Assembly: GCF_019578655.1 (NCBI RefSeq)
Contig: NC_063257.1
Span: forward strand, 27,642,362 to 27,706,361
From: Ricinus communis
Lineage: Eukaryota; Streptophyta; Magnoliopsida; Malpighiales; Euphorbiaceae
Direction of reading: 5' to 3'
DNA: 64,000 nt
Part shown: in pieces, positions 39,701 through 52,698 of the stretch
How the letters are laid out: each line of letters opens with the position of its first letter
Numbering within the stretch: the stretch's first letter is position 1
The notes under the pieces: model-generated
The model's input: only the letters and a program-made list of their open reading frames with translations
What the model was told of the DNA's origin: nothing
The model's database searches: none
Made by a program: the position numbers and the translations under genes

Positions 39701-42170
39701 TAGCACTATTATGGGGTTATTTTCTAAAATTCATAAATATGCACATTTTACGGGGTTGTTTTCTCATACTTTTACGGAGTTGTTTTCTCAAATTTATAAA
39801 TATACATATTTTACGGGATTATTTTCTTATATTGATAAATATACCACTTTAACGGGGTCATTTTCTCATATTAAATTATTAGCATTATTATGGGGTTGTT
39901 TTCTCAAATTCATAAATATACATGTTTTATGGGGTTATTTTATTAAATTGACAAATATACCCATTTTACGGGGTTGTTATATGATATTATAAAATTAACC
40001 CATTTAAGGGATTGTTTTCTCATACTCACAAATATACCAAATTACGGGGTTGATAAATATCATCGTATTAAGGGGTTGTTTTCTCATATTATGAAATTTA
40101 CCTTCTACGAGGCTATTTTCTCATAAGGGTTGTTTTCTCATACTCAGAAATATACCAAAATTACCGGGTTATTTTCTAATATTTATAAATATACCAAAAT
40201 TACGAGGCTCTTTTCTTATACCCGTAATTACACTACTTTTATGGAATTGTTTTCTTAGATTCATAAAGATAAACGTTTTATGGGGTTATTTTCTTCTATT
40301 GACAAATATACCACTTTTACGGGGTCGTTTTCTCATATTGAATTATTAGCACTATTATGGTGTTGTTTTCTCAAATTCATAAATATACACGTTTTACAGG
40401 GTTATTTTCTTATATCGATAAATATACCCCTTTTACGGGGTTATTTTCTCATATTATAAAATTAACCCATTAAAGGGGTTGTTTTTCATACTCACAAATA
40501 TACCACAATTACGAGGTTATTTTCTATAAATATCCACGTATTACGGGGTTGTTTTCTAATATTTTTAAATATAACCATCTTACGGGGTTGTTTTCTCATA
40601 TTAAAAAATTTACCCCTTCTACGACATTATTTTCTTAGACTCGCAATTACATTACTTTTACGAAGTTGTTTTCTCATATTCATAAATATACACGTTTTAT
40701 AGGGTTGTTTTCTTATATTGATAAATATACCACTTTTACGGGGTCATTTTCTAATATTAAATTATTAGCACTATGATGGGGTTGTTTTCTCAAATTCATA
40801 AATATACACAGTTTGCGGGGTTATTTTCTTATATTGATAAATATACCCCTTTTCGGGGTTATTTTATCATATTATAAAATTAACCCATTTATGGGGTTAT
40901 TTTCATACTCACAAATATACCACAAGTACGGGGTTATTTTCTCTGATTGATAAATATCCACGCAATACGGGGTTGTTTTCTAATATTTTTAAATATACCC
41001 TTCTTACGTGGTTGTTTTCTTATATTAAAAAATTTACCCCTTCTACGATGTTGGTTTCTAAGATTCGCAATTACACTATGTTTACGGAGTTATTTTCTCA
41101 GATTCTTAAATATACACGTTTTATGGAGTTATTTTCTTATATTTATAAATATACTACTTTTACGTGGTCAGTTTTTTATATTAAATTATTAGCATATTGT
41201 GTGGTTATTTTCTCAAATTCATAAATATACACGTTTTACGGTGTTACTTTTTTATATTGACAAATATACTGCTTTTACAGGGTTGTTTTCTCAATTATGA
41301 AATTAACCCATTTAAGGAGTTGTTTTCTCATACTCACAAATATACTAAAATTATGGTCTTATTTTCTCCGCTTGATAAATATCCCCATATTACGGAGTAG
41401 TTTTCTCATATTAAAATATTTACCCCTTCTACGAGGTTATTTTCTCAGATTCATAAATATATACGTTTTACGGGATTCTTTTCTTATATTGATAAATATA
41501 CCACTTTAATGGGGTCCTTTTCTGATATTAAATTATTAGCACTATTATGGGGTTATTTTCTCAAATTCATAAATATACACGTTTTAGGGGTTGATTTCTC
41601 ATATTATAAAATTAACCCATTTAAGGGGTTGTTTTCTCATACTCACAAATATACCAAAACTAGGGGTTATTTTCTCCGATTGATAAATATCCTCATATTA
41701 CGGGGTTGTTTTCTAATATTTATAAATATACCCCTCTTACGGGGTTGTTTTCTCATATTAAAAAATGTATCCCTTTTGTGAGGCTATTTTCACATATTTA
41801 AAAATTTACCTGTTCTACGAGGCTGTTCTTTTAGACTCGCAATTACACTATTTTTACGGGTTGTTTTCTCAGATTCACAAATACACACGTTTTATGGTAT
41901 TGTTTTCTTATATTGATAAATATACCATTTTTATGGGGTTGTTTTCTCGTATTATAAAATTAACCAATTTAAGGGGTTGTTTTCTCCAATTATTACCAAA
42001 ATTAGAGGGTTATTTTCTCCAATTAATAAATATCTCCATATTACGAGGTTATTTTCTAATATTTATAAATATAACCCTTATACGAGGGTGTTTTCTCATA
42101 TTTAAAAATTTACATCTTCTACGACGTTGTTTTCTTAGACTCGCAATTATACTACTTTCACGGAGTTGTT
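39440..42170 (+). repeat. Segmental duplication 1, right copy
   Basis: Partner of the segment at about 25040-28150, recognised by the same rare monomer variants in the same order. The super-repeat block lies between the two copies. Confidence 0.82.
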
Positions 42171-42589
42171 TTCTCATATTCATAAATATACATGTTTTAC
42201 GGAGTTATTTTCTTATATTGATAAATATACGACTTTATGCGATCGTTTTTCTCATATTAAATTATTAGCACTATTATGGGGTTGTTTTCTCAAATTTATT
42301 AATATACATATTTTATGGAGTTATTTTCTTAAATTCATAAATATACACGTTTTACGGGATTATTTTCTTATATTTACAAATATACCCTTTTACGGGGTTA
42401 TTATCTCATATTATAAAATTAACCCATTTAAGGGATTGTTTTCTCAAACTAAAAAATATAGCAAAATTACGGGGTAATTTTCTCCGATTGATAAATATTC
42501 CCGTATTATGTGGTTGTTTTCTAATATTTATAAATACACCCCTCTTACGGGATTATTTTCTCATATTAAAATATTTACCCTTTGTACGA

Positions 42590-43600
42590 GGTTGTTTTCT
42601 CAAACTCCCAATTACACTACTTTTACGTGGTTGTTTTCTCATATTCATGAATACACACTTTTTACGATGTTATTTCCTTATATTGATAAATATATCACTT
42701 TTACAGGGTCATTTTCTCAAACTAATTTATCACTATTATTATAGGGTTGTTTTCTCAAATTCATAAATATACACGTCTTACAGGGTTATTTTCTTATATT
42801 GACAAATATACCACTTTTACGGAGTTGTTTTCTCATATTATAAAATTAACCCATTTAAGGGGTTGTTTTCTCATACTCACAAATATACCAAAATTACGTG
42901 GTTATCTTCTCCGATTGATAAATATTCCCGTATTACGGGGTTGTTTTCTCATTTTAAAAAATTTACCCCTTCTACGAGGTTGTTTTCTAAGACTGGCAAT
43001 TACAATACTTTTTAGGGGTTATTTTCTCAGATTCATAAATATACACGTTTTACGGGATAGTTTTCTCAAATTCAAAAATATACTTGCTAAACGGGGTTAT
43101 TTTCTTATATTGACAAATATATCCCTTTTACGGGGTTATTTTATCATATTATAATATTAACCCATTTAAGGTCTTGTTTTCTCATACTAACAAATATACC
43201 ACAATTACGGGGTTATTATCTCTTATTGATAAATATCTCCTGTATTACGGGATTGTTTTCTAATATTTGTAAATATACCCCTCTTACGGGGTTGTTTTCT
43301 CATATTTAAGAACTTACCCCTTCTACAACGTTGTTTTCTTAGACTCGTAATTACACTACTTTTACGGAGTTATTTTCTTAGATTCATAACTATACACGTT
43401 TTACGGGGTTATTTTTTATATTGATAAATATACCCCTTTTACGGGGTTATTTTCTCATATTATAAAATTAACTCATTTAAGGAGTTGTTTTCTCATACTC
43501 ACAAATATACCAAAATTACGGTGTTATTTTCTCCGCTTGATAAATATCCCCGTATTACGAGGTAGTTTTGTCATATTAAAAAATTTACCCCTTCTATGAG
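42590..43600 (+). repeat. Segmental duplication 2, right copy (partner at 8290-9310)
   Basis: Shares with the left array the rare i-type variant with TTTTCTCAAACTAA (8415 and 42710), a TTATTTCCTTATATTGATAA h-type variant, and a monomer ending GCTAAACGGGG (8789 and 43086). The offset is steady at about 34,295 bases. The copy ends at the orientation switch near 43600. Confidence 0.75.
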
Positions 43601-43718
43601 ACCCTGTAAAAGTGATATATTTATCAATATAAGAAAATAACCCCGTAAAATGTGTATGTTTATGAATTTGAGAAATAACCTCGTAAAAGTAGTATAATTG
43701 AGAGTCTGAGAAAATAGC
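43600..43718 (-). repeat. Inverted satellite, short left piece
   Basis: At about 43600 the satellite flips: the plus-oriented CCCCTTCTATGAG is followed at once by ACCCTGTAAAAGTGATAT, which is the reverse complement of an h-i monomer boundary. The minus orientation continues across the solo LTR inserted at 43719. Confidence 0.9.
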
Positions 43719-46680
43719 TGTAACACTCGAAATTTTTTATATATTTAATAATGAGTTTTTATTTAAGTTAATTTTAGCTTTATTATTATTGGGTTTAATT
43801 TGAAATAATTTAATGAAAAATTTAATATTAATCAAATAAATGAGTTATTTTCTATACCCAATTACTTTGAAATTTTAAGAAATTATTCAAGTAAATTATT
43901 TGAGAAATGATTATATTTTGGTTATTCAAAATTTTCCCAAATGCATATTTATATAAGTAAAATTATATATCGGAAAATTTTGGAAGAAATTATAAAGGAT
44001 GTTTTTATAAAAGAATTTTGGGAGAATTGGTATTGTAATTGATTAGTAGTATTAAATTTTAAGTTGGAAATTGATTATTTAATTTAATTGTGTGTAGGAT
44101 TTAATTGGAAATTGATTTTGGAATAAGGATTGAAAGTATAATGTTATTTTTATGGGGTTTTAATGGAAATTTGTGAGTTTGGTATTTTCGTAAATAAATA
44201 TGTCGGTAAGGGGTATTTTTGTAATTGTGTATTTTCAATAATTCGGATTTGGCCCAAATTAAATAGTTAAGGGCTTAATTGAAAGGCTAAAGGAAAGTTT
44301 GGGGGTCAAATTGAAGTTCTGCAGGATGAAATTGTAAGTAATTAAGGAAGTTGAGGGACCAAATTGTAATAAGAAAAAGTTCAGGGGTCAAATGTCGATA
44401 TTGAAAGGAATGGAAATCGGGGAAGAAGAGAGGAGGAGAGAGAAAAAGCGGGCGTCAGCCTTGAGAAGGAGGAGCCGGGTCTGCGTCAGTCGGCGGTGGC
44501 GGTATGGCGTGAGGCTGGCAAGGCTCACGGCCTAGCTGGCAGGCGAATCGTGACGCCTCGAGGCCGCCCCTCCGCTTCCGCCTCCGGCGTGGCTCGAGTG
44601 GTGGCGACTCCTCCCTCCTGCAAGGGCTCTTTTAGGCAAAGAATGCAACGCCTGTGGTGGCCGGGAGACGGAAGATCCGGTGGAGAGAGAAAGTAGGGGC
44701 AACCGCGTTTTGGTTTTTCCGGCGAGCTCCATGAAGCTATGGAAGATCGGAGGACGTATCCCACTTACTCCGAAGCCTGCTTCGCGATGGCACTGGTTTC
44801 GTGGTGATCGGGCTTCGTTTGCAAATCGACGGCTGCGATCGTTCGCAAATCTCTCCGGACGATCGGGTGTCGGGATCGAAAAATCGAAAGCGAGGATCGT
44901 CATCGTGTCCGATGGTGTGTTCGGATCTGTCATCGGACCGACCGGCCGGAGAAGTAGGCCGAATCGAGCGATCGAGCGTCTCGGTAATTATCTTTGGCCC
45001 GTTAATTTTAGAAATTCTTGGTTTAATTGTGTCTATTGGATTATATTGTGTACTTGATGATTTTTGTGAGTCAAAAATAATTGTCTGTCGATTTGCCCCG
45101 CCTTTGTGTTTTGTCTTTGTGTGGCGAGTCGGAAATAGTGAAGTTTGGGGACCCGACTCCCGTTGTTTAAATTGTTGGATATTTAGAGTGTGTTTCTGGC
45201 AGGTCCTGGACCCGTTTTTATGATGGGTAATGTTCGTGTTGTAGGGGAGGTTCTGCCGAATTTTCGGTAGAATTCTCCCGAGTCGAGATTCTTAGACAGT
45301 CAGTCCTAGGAGTCTAGACCTAGGATTAAAGATCGATTGTTTCAGCATTTTGATAAATTGTTTTCCGTGATTAGATCTGTCTGTTTGGCTCGCTCCAACC
45401 GAGGCACCGGAGCAGAGCTAGGAGGTCGCCCAATCCTGTGAGTTAAAGTCATTTAATCTTTGCGCTATTGCTAGTCTGATTTTAATATGCTATTTAGAAT
45501 TTGTGCTTAATATGATTATTAGTATCGCAAAATAAATGATTTCACTTGATTATTAATATTTGAAATAATATAAATATTATTATTAGTATGTTATAATAAG
45601 ATAAACGTTATTATTTTTCCCCTCACAAATTGCACGTACTGTTTTACCTTAAATCTTTAATCTTTATTTCCGATATGTGTTGGTTGAGTTCATCGGATAA
45701 TGATATTTATTATATGCGATGATTGCGAATTGGGAAATGTGGCTTGTAGAACATGCCACTTTGATGGGTTACATCGGGACCGCGTCTTTAAGTAATGATT
45801 ATGGACATAAGGTTATTATGGATTTGTTTGCCCCGATCGAGCATTGCTCTCGGTTGATTGATTCTGGGAGTTAAGGTCCCCGATCAAGCGATGCTCTCGG
45901 GCGGCCGGCTTATTTGGAATTCAAGTGTTCAGTCGGAGGTAAGGACCCTGATCGAGCTTGCTCTCTGGCCAGATCTTATTGGATTAAGAGAGCCAAAATG
46001 GTACGTTAGAATTTGGGGTTAGGGTTCTCACCGAGCCACTCGTCCCGTAAAAGTAAAAATATATTTTTATTTATTCATTTATTTATTTATTATGGTATGA
46101 TTATAATATGGATTGTATTTACGTGCATGGTTGATATATTGATTCGAATGATTAATATTTTCTGTGAAGAAAGTAATAGGGTATGATTATAGTATGATTT
46201 GTATTTACGAGCATGGTTTGATATACTAATTTGAATAATCTATGTTTTCTGAGAGAATGCAATAGTCCCCAGATTATTTGATTTTAACTCACTCTCGAGA
46301 CTGACAGTCTCCATTTATATTTTTTTTCAGATTCGTGACTGTTAGTCCTCTCGCGACTCTTATTCAGTAACCCGACTCCTTCATCATTTGGTGAAGTATT
46401 TGATTTGGTATGTAAATTGGTAAATCTTAGATTCTCCGCAGTAGTAATAGTAGATGTATCAGTTGTAAATTTTCTGAGCTTCGGGTCTCGCCTAGTTTTT
46501 CTGGCAGACCGAAGTATTTATGTAGAATGTAGCTATTAAGATAATTTGTGGTTTTAATAATATTAAATTGAGATGAGATTTGTTTAAATCAGTGAGTGTC
46601 AGGCTTACTACGGGTTTCGGTGGCCTTAAGCCTACCCATTCCCTAGTGCCGGTCACGGGCCCATGGGTGGGGTCGTGACA
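43719..46680 (+). mobile_element. Complete solo LTR S1 (2962 bp) with target duplication
   Basis: Begins TGTAACACTCGAA and ends GGGTCGTGACA, and is flanked by perfect 5-bp copies of ATAGC (43714-43718 and 46681-46685) in otherwise continuous satellite. No internal region remains, so it is a solo LTR left by LTR-LTR recombination. Its 3' half matches the element A LTR. It is the longest copy: it keeps about 85 bp near 43755-43840 and about 150 bp near 43975-44130 that are missing from the LTRs at 54255 and 62112, and has an 86-bp tandem duplication at 46094-46265. The GC-rich middle (about 44440-44960) holds open frames on both strands, but these are not kept open in the other copies. Three GAGC...GCTC blocks lie at 45839, 45886 and 45954. 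Confidence 0.95.
46094..46265 (+). repeat. 86-bp tandem duplication inside solo LTR S1
   Basis: GGTATGATTATAATATG at 46094 recurs as GGTATGATTATAGTATG at 46180, and the following sequence through GTGCATGG and GATATATTGATT also repeats with changes. The minus-strand solo LTR S3 has only one copy at the equivalent place, so the duplication is particular to S1. Confidence 0.8.
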
Positions 46681-49600
46681 ATAGCCTCGTAGAAGGGGTA
46701 AATTCTTTAATATTAGAGAACAATCCCGTAATACATTGATATCTATCAATCGGAGAAAATAACCCTGCACTTTTGGTATATTTGTGAGTATGAGAAAACA
46801 ACCATTAAGTGGGCTAATTTTATAATATGAGAAAATAATCCTGTAAAACGGTTAGTTTTATAATATGAGAAAACAACCCCGTAAAAGGGGTATATTTATC
46901 AATATAAGAAAATAACCTTGCAAAACGCGTATATTTATAAATTTAAGAAAACAACCCCATAATAGTGCCAATAATTTAGTATGAGAAAATGACCCCGTAA
47001 AAGTGGTGTTCTTATCAATATAAGAAAATAATCCCGTAAAATGTGTATATTTATGAATATGAGAAAACAACCCCGTAAAAGTAGTATAATTGTAAGTTTG
47101 AGAAAACAGCCTCGTGGAAGGGGTAGATTTTTTAATATGTGACAACAACCCCGTAATACTGGGATATTTATGAATATGAGAAAATAATCCCGTAATTGTG
47201 GTGTGCTTGTGAGTGGGAGAAAACAACTCCTTAAATGGGTTAATTTTATAATAAGAGAAAATAACCCCGTAAAAGGGGTATGTTTGTCGATATAAGAAAA
47301 TAACCCCATAAAACGTGTATATTTATGAATTTGAGAAAACAACCCTATAATAGTGCTAATAATTTAATATGAGAAAACGACCCCGTAAAAGTGGTATATT
47401 TATCAGTATAAGAAAATAACCCCATCAAACGTGTATATTTATGAATCTGAGAAAATAACCCCGTAAAAGTAGTGTAATTGCGAGTTTGAGAAAACAGTCT
47501 CGTAGAAGGAGTAAATTTTTTAATAAAAGAAAACAACCTTGTAGAAGGGGTAAATTTTTTAATATGAGAGAACAGCCCCGTAATACGGGGATATTTATGA
47601 ATCGAAGAAAATAATCCCGTAATTTTGGTATATTTGTGAGTATTAGAAAACAACTCTTCAAATGGGTTAATTTTATAATATGAGAAAACAACCCCGTAAA
47701 AGGGGTATATTTGTCAATATAAGAAAATAATCCCATAAAACGTGTATATTTATGAATTTGAAAAAACAATCCCATAATAGTGCTAATAATTTAATATGAG
47801 AAAACGACCCTATAAAAGTAGTATATTTATTAATATTAAGAAAATAACTCCGTAAACGTGTACATTTATGAATATGAGAAAACAACCCCGTAATACGAGA
47901 ATATTTATGAATCTAAGAAAATAAACCTGTAATTTTGGTATATTTGTGAGTATGAAAAAACAACCAGTTAAAATGGCTTAATTTTATAATATGAGAAAAT
48001 AACCCCGTAAAAGGGGTATATTTGTAAATATAAGAAAATAACCCCGTACGACGTGTATATTTATCAATTTGAGAAAACAACCCCATAATAGTGCTAATAC
48101 TTTAGTATGAGAAAACGACCCCGTAAAAGTGGTATATTTATTAATATAATAAAATAACCTCATAAAATTTATATATTTATGAATCTCAGAAAACAACCTT
48201 GTAAAAGTAGTGTAATTGCGAGTCTAACAAAACAGCATTGTAGAACGAGTAAATTTTTTAATATGTGAAAACAGCCTCGTGGAAGGGGTAAATTTTTTAA
48301 TATGTGAAAACAACCCCGTAATATAGGGATATTTATGAATCTGAGGAGATAACCCCGTAATTGTGGTATATTTGTGAGTATGAGAAAAAAAACCCTTAAA
48401 TAGCTTAATTTTATAATATGAGAAAACAACTCCTTAAATGGGGTATGTTTGTCGAAATAAGAAAAAAACCCCGTAAAACGTTTATATTTATGAATTTGAG
48501 AAAAAATTCCCATAATAGTGCTAATAATTTAATATGAGAAAACGACCCTATAAAAGTGGTATATTTATTAATATTAAGAAAATAACCCCGTAGAAGTAGT
48601 GTAATTGCAAGTCTGAGAAAACAGCATCGCAGAAGGGGTAAATTTTTTAATATGAGAAAACAACCCCGGGAGAGGGGTATATTTATAAATGTTAGAAAAC
48701 AACCCCGTAATACGAGGATATTTACCAATCGGAGAAAATAATTCCATAATTTTGGCAATATTTGTGAGTATGAGAAAACAACCCTTTAAATAGGTTAATT
48801 TTATAATTTGAGAAACCAACCCCGTAAAAGTGGTATATTTGTCAATATAAGAAAATAACTTCCTAAAGCGTGGGTCATTATGAATCTGAGAAAACAATCC
48901 CGTAAAAGTAGTGTAATTGCGAGTCTAAAAAAATAGCCTCGTAGAACGGATAAATTTTTTAATATGAGAAAACAGCCTCGTAGAAGGGGTAAATTTTTTA
49001 ATATGTGAAAACAACCCCGTAATGCGGGGATACTTATGAATCCGAGGAAATAAGCCCGTAATTGTGGTATATTTATAAGTATGAGCAAACAACCCCTTAA
49101 ATGGATTAATTTTATAATATGTGAAAAAAACCCCGCAAAAGGGGTATATTTGTCGATATAAGAAAATAACCCCGTAAAATGTATATATTTATGAAATTGA
49201 GAAAACAACCCCTAATAGTGTTAATAACTTAATATGAGAAAATGACTCCGTAAATGTGCTATATTTATCAATATTAGAAAATAACCTATAAAACTTGTAT
49301 ATTTATGAATCCGAGAAAATAATCCCGTAGAAGTAGTGTAATTGCGAGTCTGAGAAAATAGCCTTGAAGAAGGGATAAATTTTTTAATATGAGAGAATAA
49401 CCCAATAATACAGGGATATTTATCAATCGGAGAAAATAACCCCGTAATTTCGGTATATTTGTGAGTATGAGAAAACAACCCCGTAAAAATAGTGTAATTG
49501 CAAGTCTGAAGAACAGCCTCATAAAAGGGGTAAATTTTTTAATATGAGAGAACAACCCCGTAATACGGGGATATTTATCAATTGGAAAAAATAACCCTGT

Positions 49601-50665
49601 AATTTTCGTATATTTGTGAGTATGAGAAAATAACCCCTTAAATGGGTTAATTTTATAATATGAGAAAACAACCCCGTAAAAGAGGTATAGTTGTCAATAT
49701 AAGAAAATAACCCCGTATAACGTGTATATTTATGAATTTGAGAAAACAACCCCATAATAGTACTAATAACTTAGTATGAGAAAACGACCCCGTAAAAGTG
49801 GTATGTTATCAATAAAAGAAATTAACCCCATAAAACGTGTATATTTATGAATCTGAGAATACAACCCTGTAAAAACGTGTATATTTATAAAGTGTTGTAA
49901 TTGCGAGGCTCAGAAAAGAGCCTCGTAGAACGGCTAAATTTTTTAATATGAGAAAGCAACCTCGTAAGAGGGGTATATTTATAAATATTAGAAAACAACC
50001 CCGTATTACGGGGATATTTATCAATCGGAGAAAATAACCCCGTAATTTTGGTATATTTGTGAGTAGGAGAAAACAATCCCTTAAATGGGTTAATTTTATA
50101 ATATGAGAAAACAACCCCGTAAAAATAGTGTAATTGCGAGTCTAAAAAAACAGTCTCATAGAACGGATAAATTTTTAATATGAGAAAACAACCTCGTAGA
50201 AGGGATAAATTTTTTAATATGTGAAATAAACCTTGTAATACGGGGATATTTATGAATCTGAGAAAATAACCCCATAATTGTGGTATATTTTTTAGTATGA
50301 GAAAATAACCCCTTAAATGGGTTGATTTTATAATATGAGAAAACAACTCCGTGAAAGGGATATATTTGTCAATATAAGAAAATAATCCCGTAAAACATGT
50401 ATATTTATGAATTTGAGAAAACAACCCCATAATAGTGGTAATAATTTAATATGAGAAAACGATCCCGTAGAAGTGGTATATTTAGCAATATAAAAAAATA
50501 ACCTTGTAAAACGTGTATATTTATGAATCTGAGAAAACAACCTGGTAAAAGTAGTGTAATTGCGAGTCTAAGAAAACAGCCTTGTAGAATGGGTATATTT
50601 TTTAATATGAGAAAATAGCCTCGTGAAAGGGGTAAATTTTTTAATATGTGAAAACAATCCCGTAA
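46681..50665 (-). repeat. Inverted satellite, main piece
   Basis: Monomers read in the sense direction only on the minus strand. Types run k to a from left to right. The frequent e variant with TTTTCACATATT and the c variant with GATTCATAAATATCCCCG also characterise the plus-oriented array at about 59760-60700, so this piece is closer to the right-hand arrays than to the super-repeat block. Confidence 0.94.
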
Positions 50666-52698
50666 GCGGAAAAGCGCGATGGCGGCAGCGACTTCCAGAC
50701 GCCATTCCAAGCGTTTCCGATGGCGTTGGCGGCCGAGTCGGGTGGCGATCGACTCCCCTCGGCTTGGGCTTCATTTTAGTGGCAGCGGCGAAGCAAATGG
50801 TGGCCGGAGTTGGTAGTTACAATAGAGAGAGAAAGTGGGTGGCAGCCGCATTTTCTGGCTTTTCCAGCGAGCTCTGGCAAGCTTTGGCTGATCGGAGGAC
50901 ATATCCGGACTCTCCTCAGCTCAAGCTTCCCAATGGCACCCGTTTCGTGGTGATCGGACTTTGTTTGAAAATCGACGGCCGAGATCGTCCGTAAATCTCT
51001 CTAGAAAATCAGAAGCGGGGATCATCATCAGTGCGTCATTTCAAGTCCGTTGATGAATTCATATCGTTGATCGAACTCCGGCGGCTGGAGGCGAGTCGAC
51101 CGAGCGATCAAGCGTCTCGGTAATTTTCTCTGGCCCGTTGATTTTAGAATTCTTTGGAAAATTATGTGTTATTGAATTGTGTTGAGCATTAGAGATATTG
51201 TGTGTTAAAATAATTGTTTGTCGGTCTGTCTGCTTTTAGTCATGAATTGTGATGTGTGGCGGAGTCGGGAAAAATAATGTAGTCTTGGGGACCCGACTCC
51301 CGTTAAAATAAATTGTGAATATTTCAAGTATTTTCTGGCAGGTCGTGGACCCGTTTTACGAGGGATAAATATCCATATTTTAGGGGAAGTTCTGCCAAAT
51401 TTTCGGTAGAATTCACCCTAGTCGAGATTTTTTTAGACAGTTAGTCCTAGGAATCTAGACCTAGGGTGAATGGTCAAATGTTTCAACGTTATTGATAAAT
51501 TATTTTCCGTGATTAGATAATCCGTCAGTTCGGCTCGCTCCACTCGAGGCATCGGAGCAGAGCTAGGAGGTCGTCAAAGCTGTGAGTTAAAGTCATATAT
51601 GTCTATTTACATATATTACGCTGAGATTTTATGAAATAATTCTGATTACATGATTTAATACTTTAATCAGTTATTGTAATCGCTATTAGTATAAGTTTTA
51701 TTTTCTGCATTACGATTTTATTATTTCGTGTTGACTCGGGATGGAACAGCTGTAGAATATGCTATCGATGAGATGCACCGGTATGAATCAGAGGAAGAAA
51801 ATAAAGGGGTAAAGGTTTGTAGATTTTATAAAGGTAAATTAGGAATTGCCTTGGTTGAGCATTGCTCTCTGGGCTGAGTAGATTGAGTGTGCCGGAGTAA
51901 AGGTTCTTGGTTGAGCATTGCTCTCTGGGCACTGGCTTATTTGGAGACCTAAGTGACCAGACTGGAGTTAAGGACCCTGGTCGAGCTTCTCTCTCTGGGT
52001 GCCAGTCTTATTGGAGTAAGAGAGCTGAAAGGCTAAGAGTGTTAGTGATAATTAAGTGACTGAACTGGATTTAAGGACCTTGGTCGAGCTTCGCTCTCTG
52101 GGCACCAATTCCATTAGAATGAGAGAGAGTCGAGATGTTTAGTATTGGGATTAGGGTTCTGCTGAGGTACTTCGTCCCGTAGTAGGTGAAAGTTATTTTT
52201 ATTTAAGCATGGCATGACACGTTTATTTTTGCATGACTTAGTATTTATTTCAAATTAAATAAATGTGTCATTGAAGTGTTTGTAACTGTTTTTAGATATA
52301 TGATTTTAACTCACTCTCGAGACTGACAGTCTCAATTTTACTGTTTTACAGATCTGTGATTATTAGTCTTCCCGCGGCTCTTATCTAGCAACCTGACTCC
52401 TTCATCATCCGGTGATGTAATTGATTTCGTATGTTTGACTTGTAAAATCTTAGATTCTCCGCAGTAGAAATAATAGACTTATCAGTTGTAAATTTATGTA
52501 GTTTCGAGTCTTGCCTAATTATTTTGGCAGACCGAATTAAATATGTAAAATTTAATAGTTAAGATAAATTGTGACATCAGTGAGATTAGATGAGATTTAA
52601 TTAAGTTAGTAAGTGGTCAGACTTACTACGGGATTCGGTCGCCTTACGCCTACCCATTCCCTAATACCCGTCACGGGCCCACAGATCGGGTCGTGTCA
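50666..52698 (+). mobile_element. 5'-truncated LTR S2
   Basis: Related to S1 from the GC-rich middle (GCGGAAAAGCGCGATGG) to the 3' end, GGTCGTGTCA at 52698. The first ~0.7 kb of the LTR is absent, and the left end abuts satellite at about 50665 without TG or a target duplication. The satellite is also out of register: it leaves in an e-type monomer and resumes in an i-type monomer, so five or six monomers are missing. This points to a deletion spanning the left LTR end and flank. It has four GAGC-core repeats (51857, 51913, 51983, 52086), one more than the others. Confidence 0.88.
51857..52096 (+). repeat. Four direct repeats with GAGC dyad in LTR S2
   Basis: GAGCATTGCTC occurs at 51857 and 51913, and variant forms GAGCTTCTCTC and GAGCTTCGCTC at 51983 and 52086, each followed by TCTGGG. 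The first two are perfect dyads of 5-bp arms around one base. They may be protein-binding sites in the LTR, but nothing in the sequence proves a function. Confidence 0.72.

Larger units (their letters stand above)
21663..43600 (+). repeat. 39-bp satellite array, main central block
   Basis: About 22 kb of monomers in + orientation without interruption. It starts in a d-type monomer, whereas the left block stopped in a k-type monomer, so about four monomers are out of register across the retroelement insertion. It contains the best-ordered higher-order repeats, the super-repeat block at 30094-39700 and two larger duplicated segments. All open frames across it (up to 323 codons at 24723-25694) follow from the 13-codon monomer. 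Confidence 0.95.

Noticed and set aside
44496..45223. Overlapping open frames on both strands in GC-rich sequence
   Set aside because: They lie inside solo LTR S1. The matching regions of S2, S3 and S4 do not keep the same frame open, so base composition explains them.
46492..46770. 92-codon minus-strand open frame
   Set aside because: It spans the junction between LTR S1 and satellite, so it is a chance frame across two unrelated repeats.
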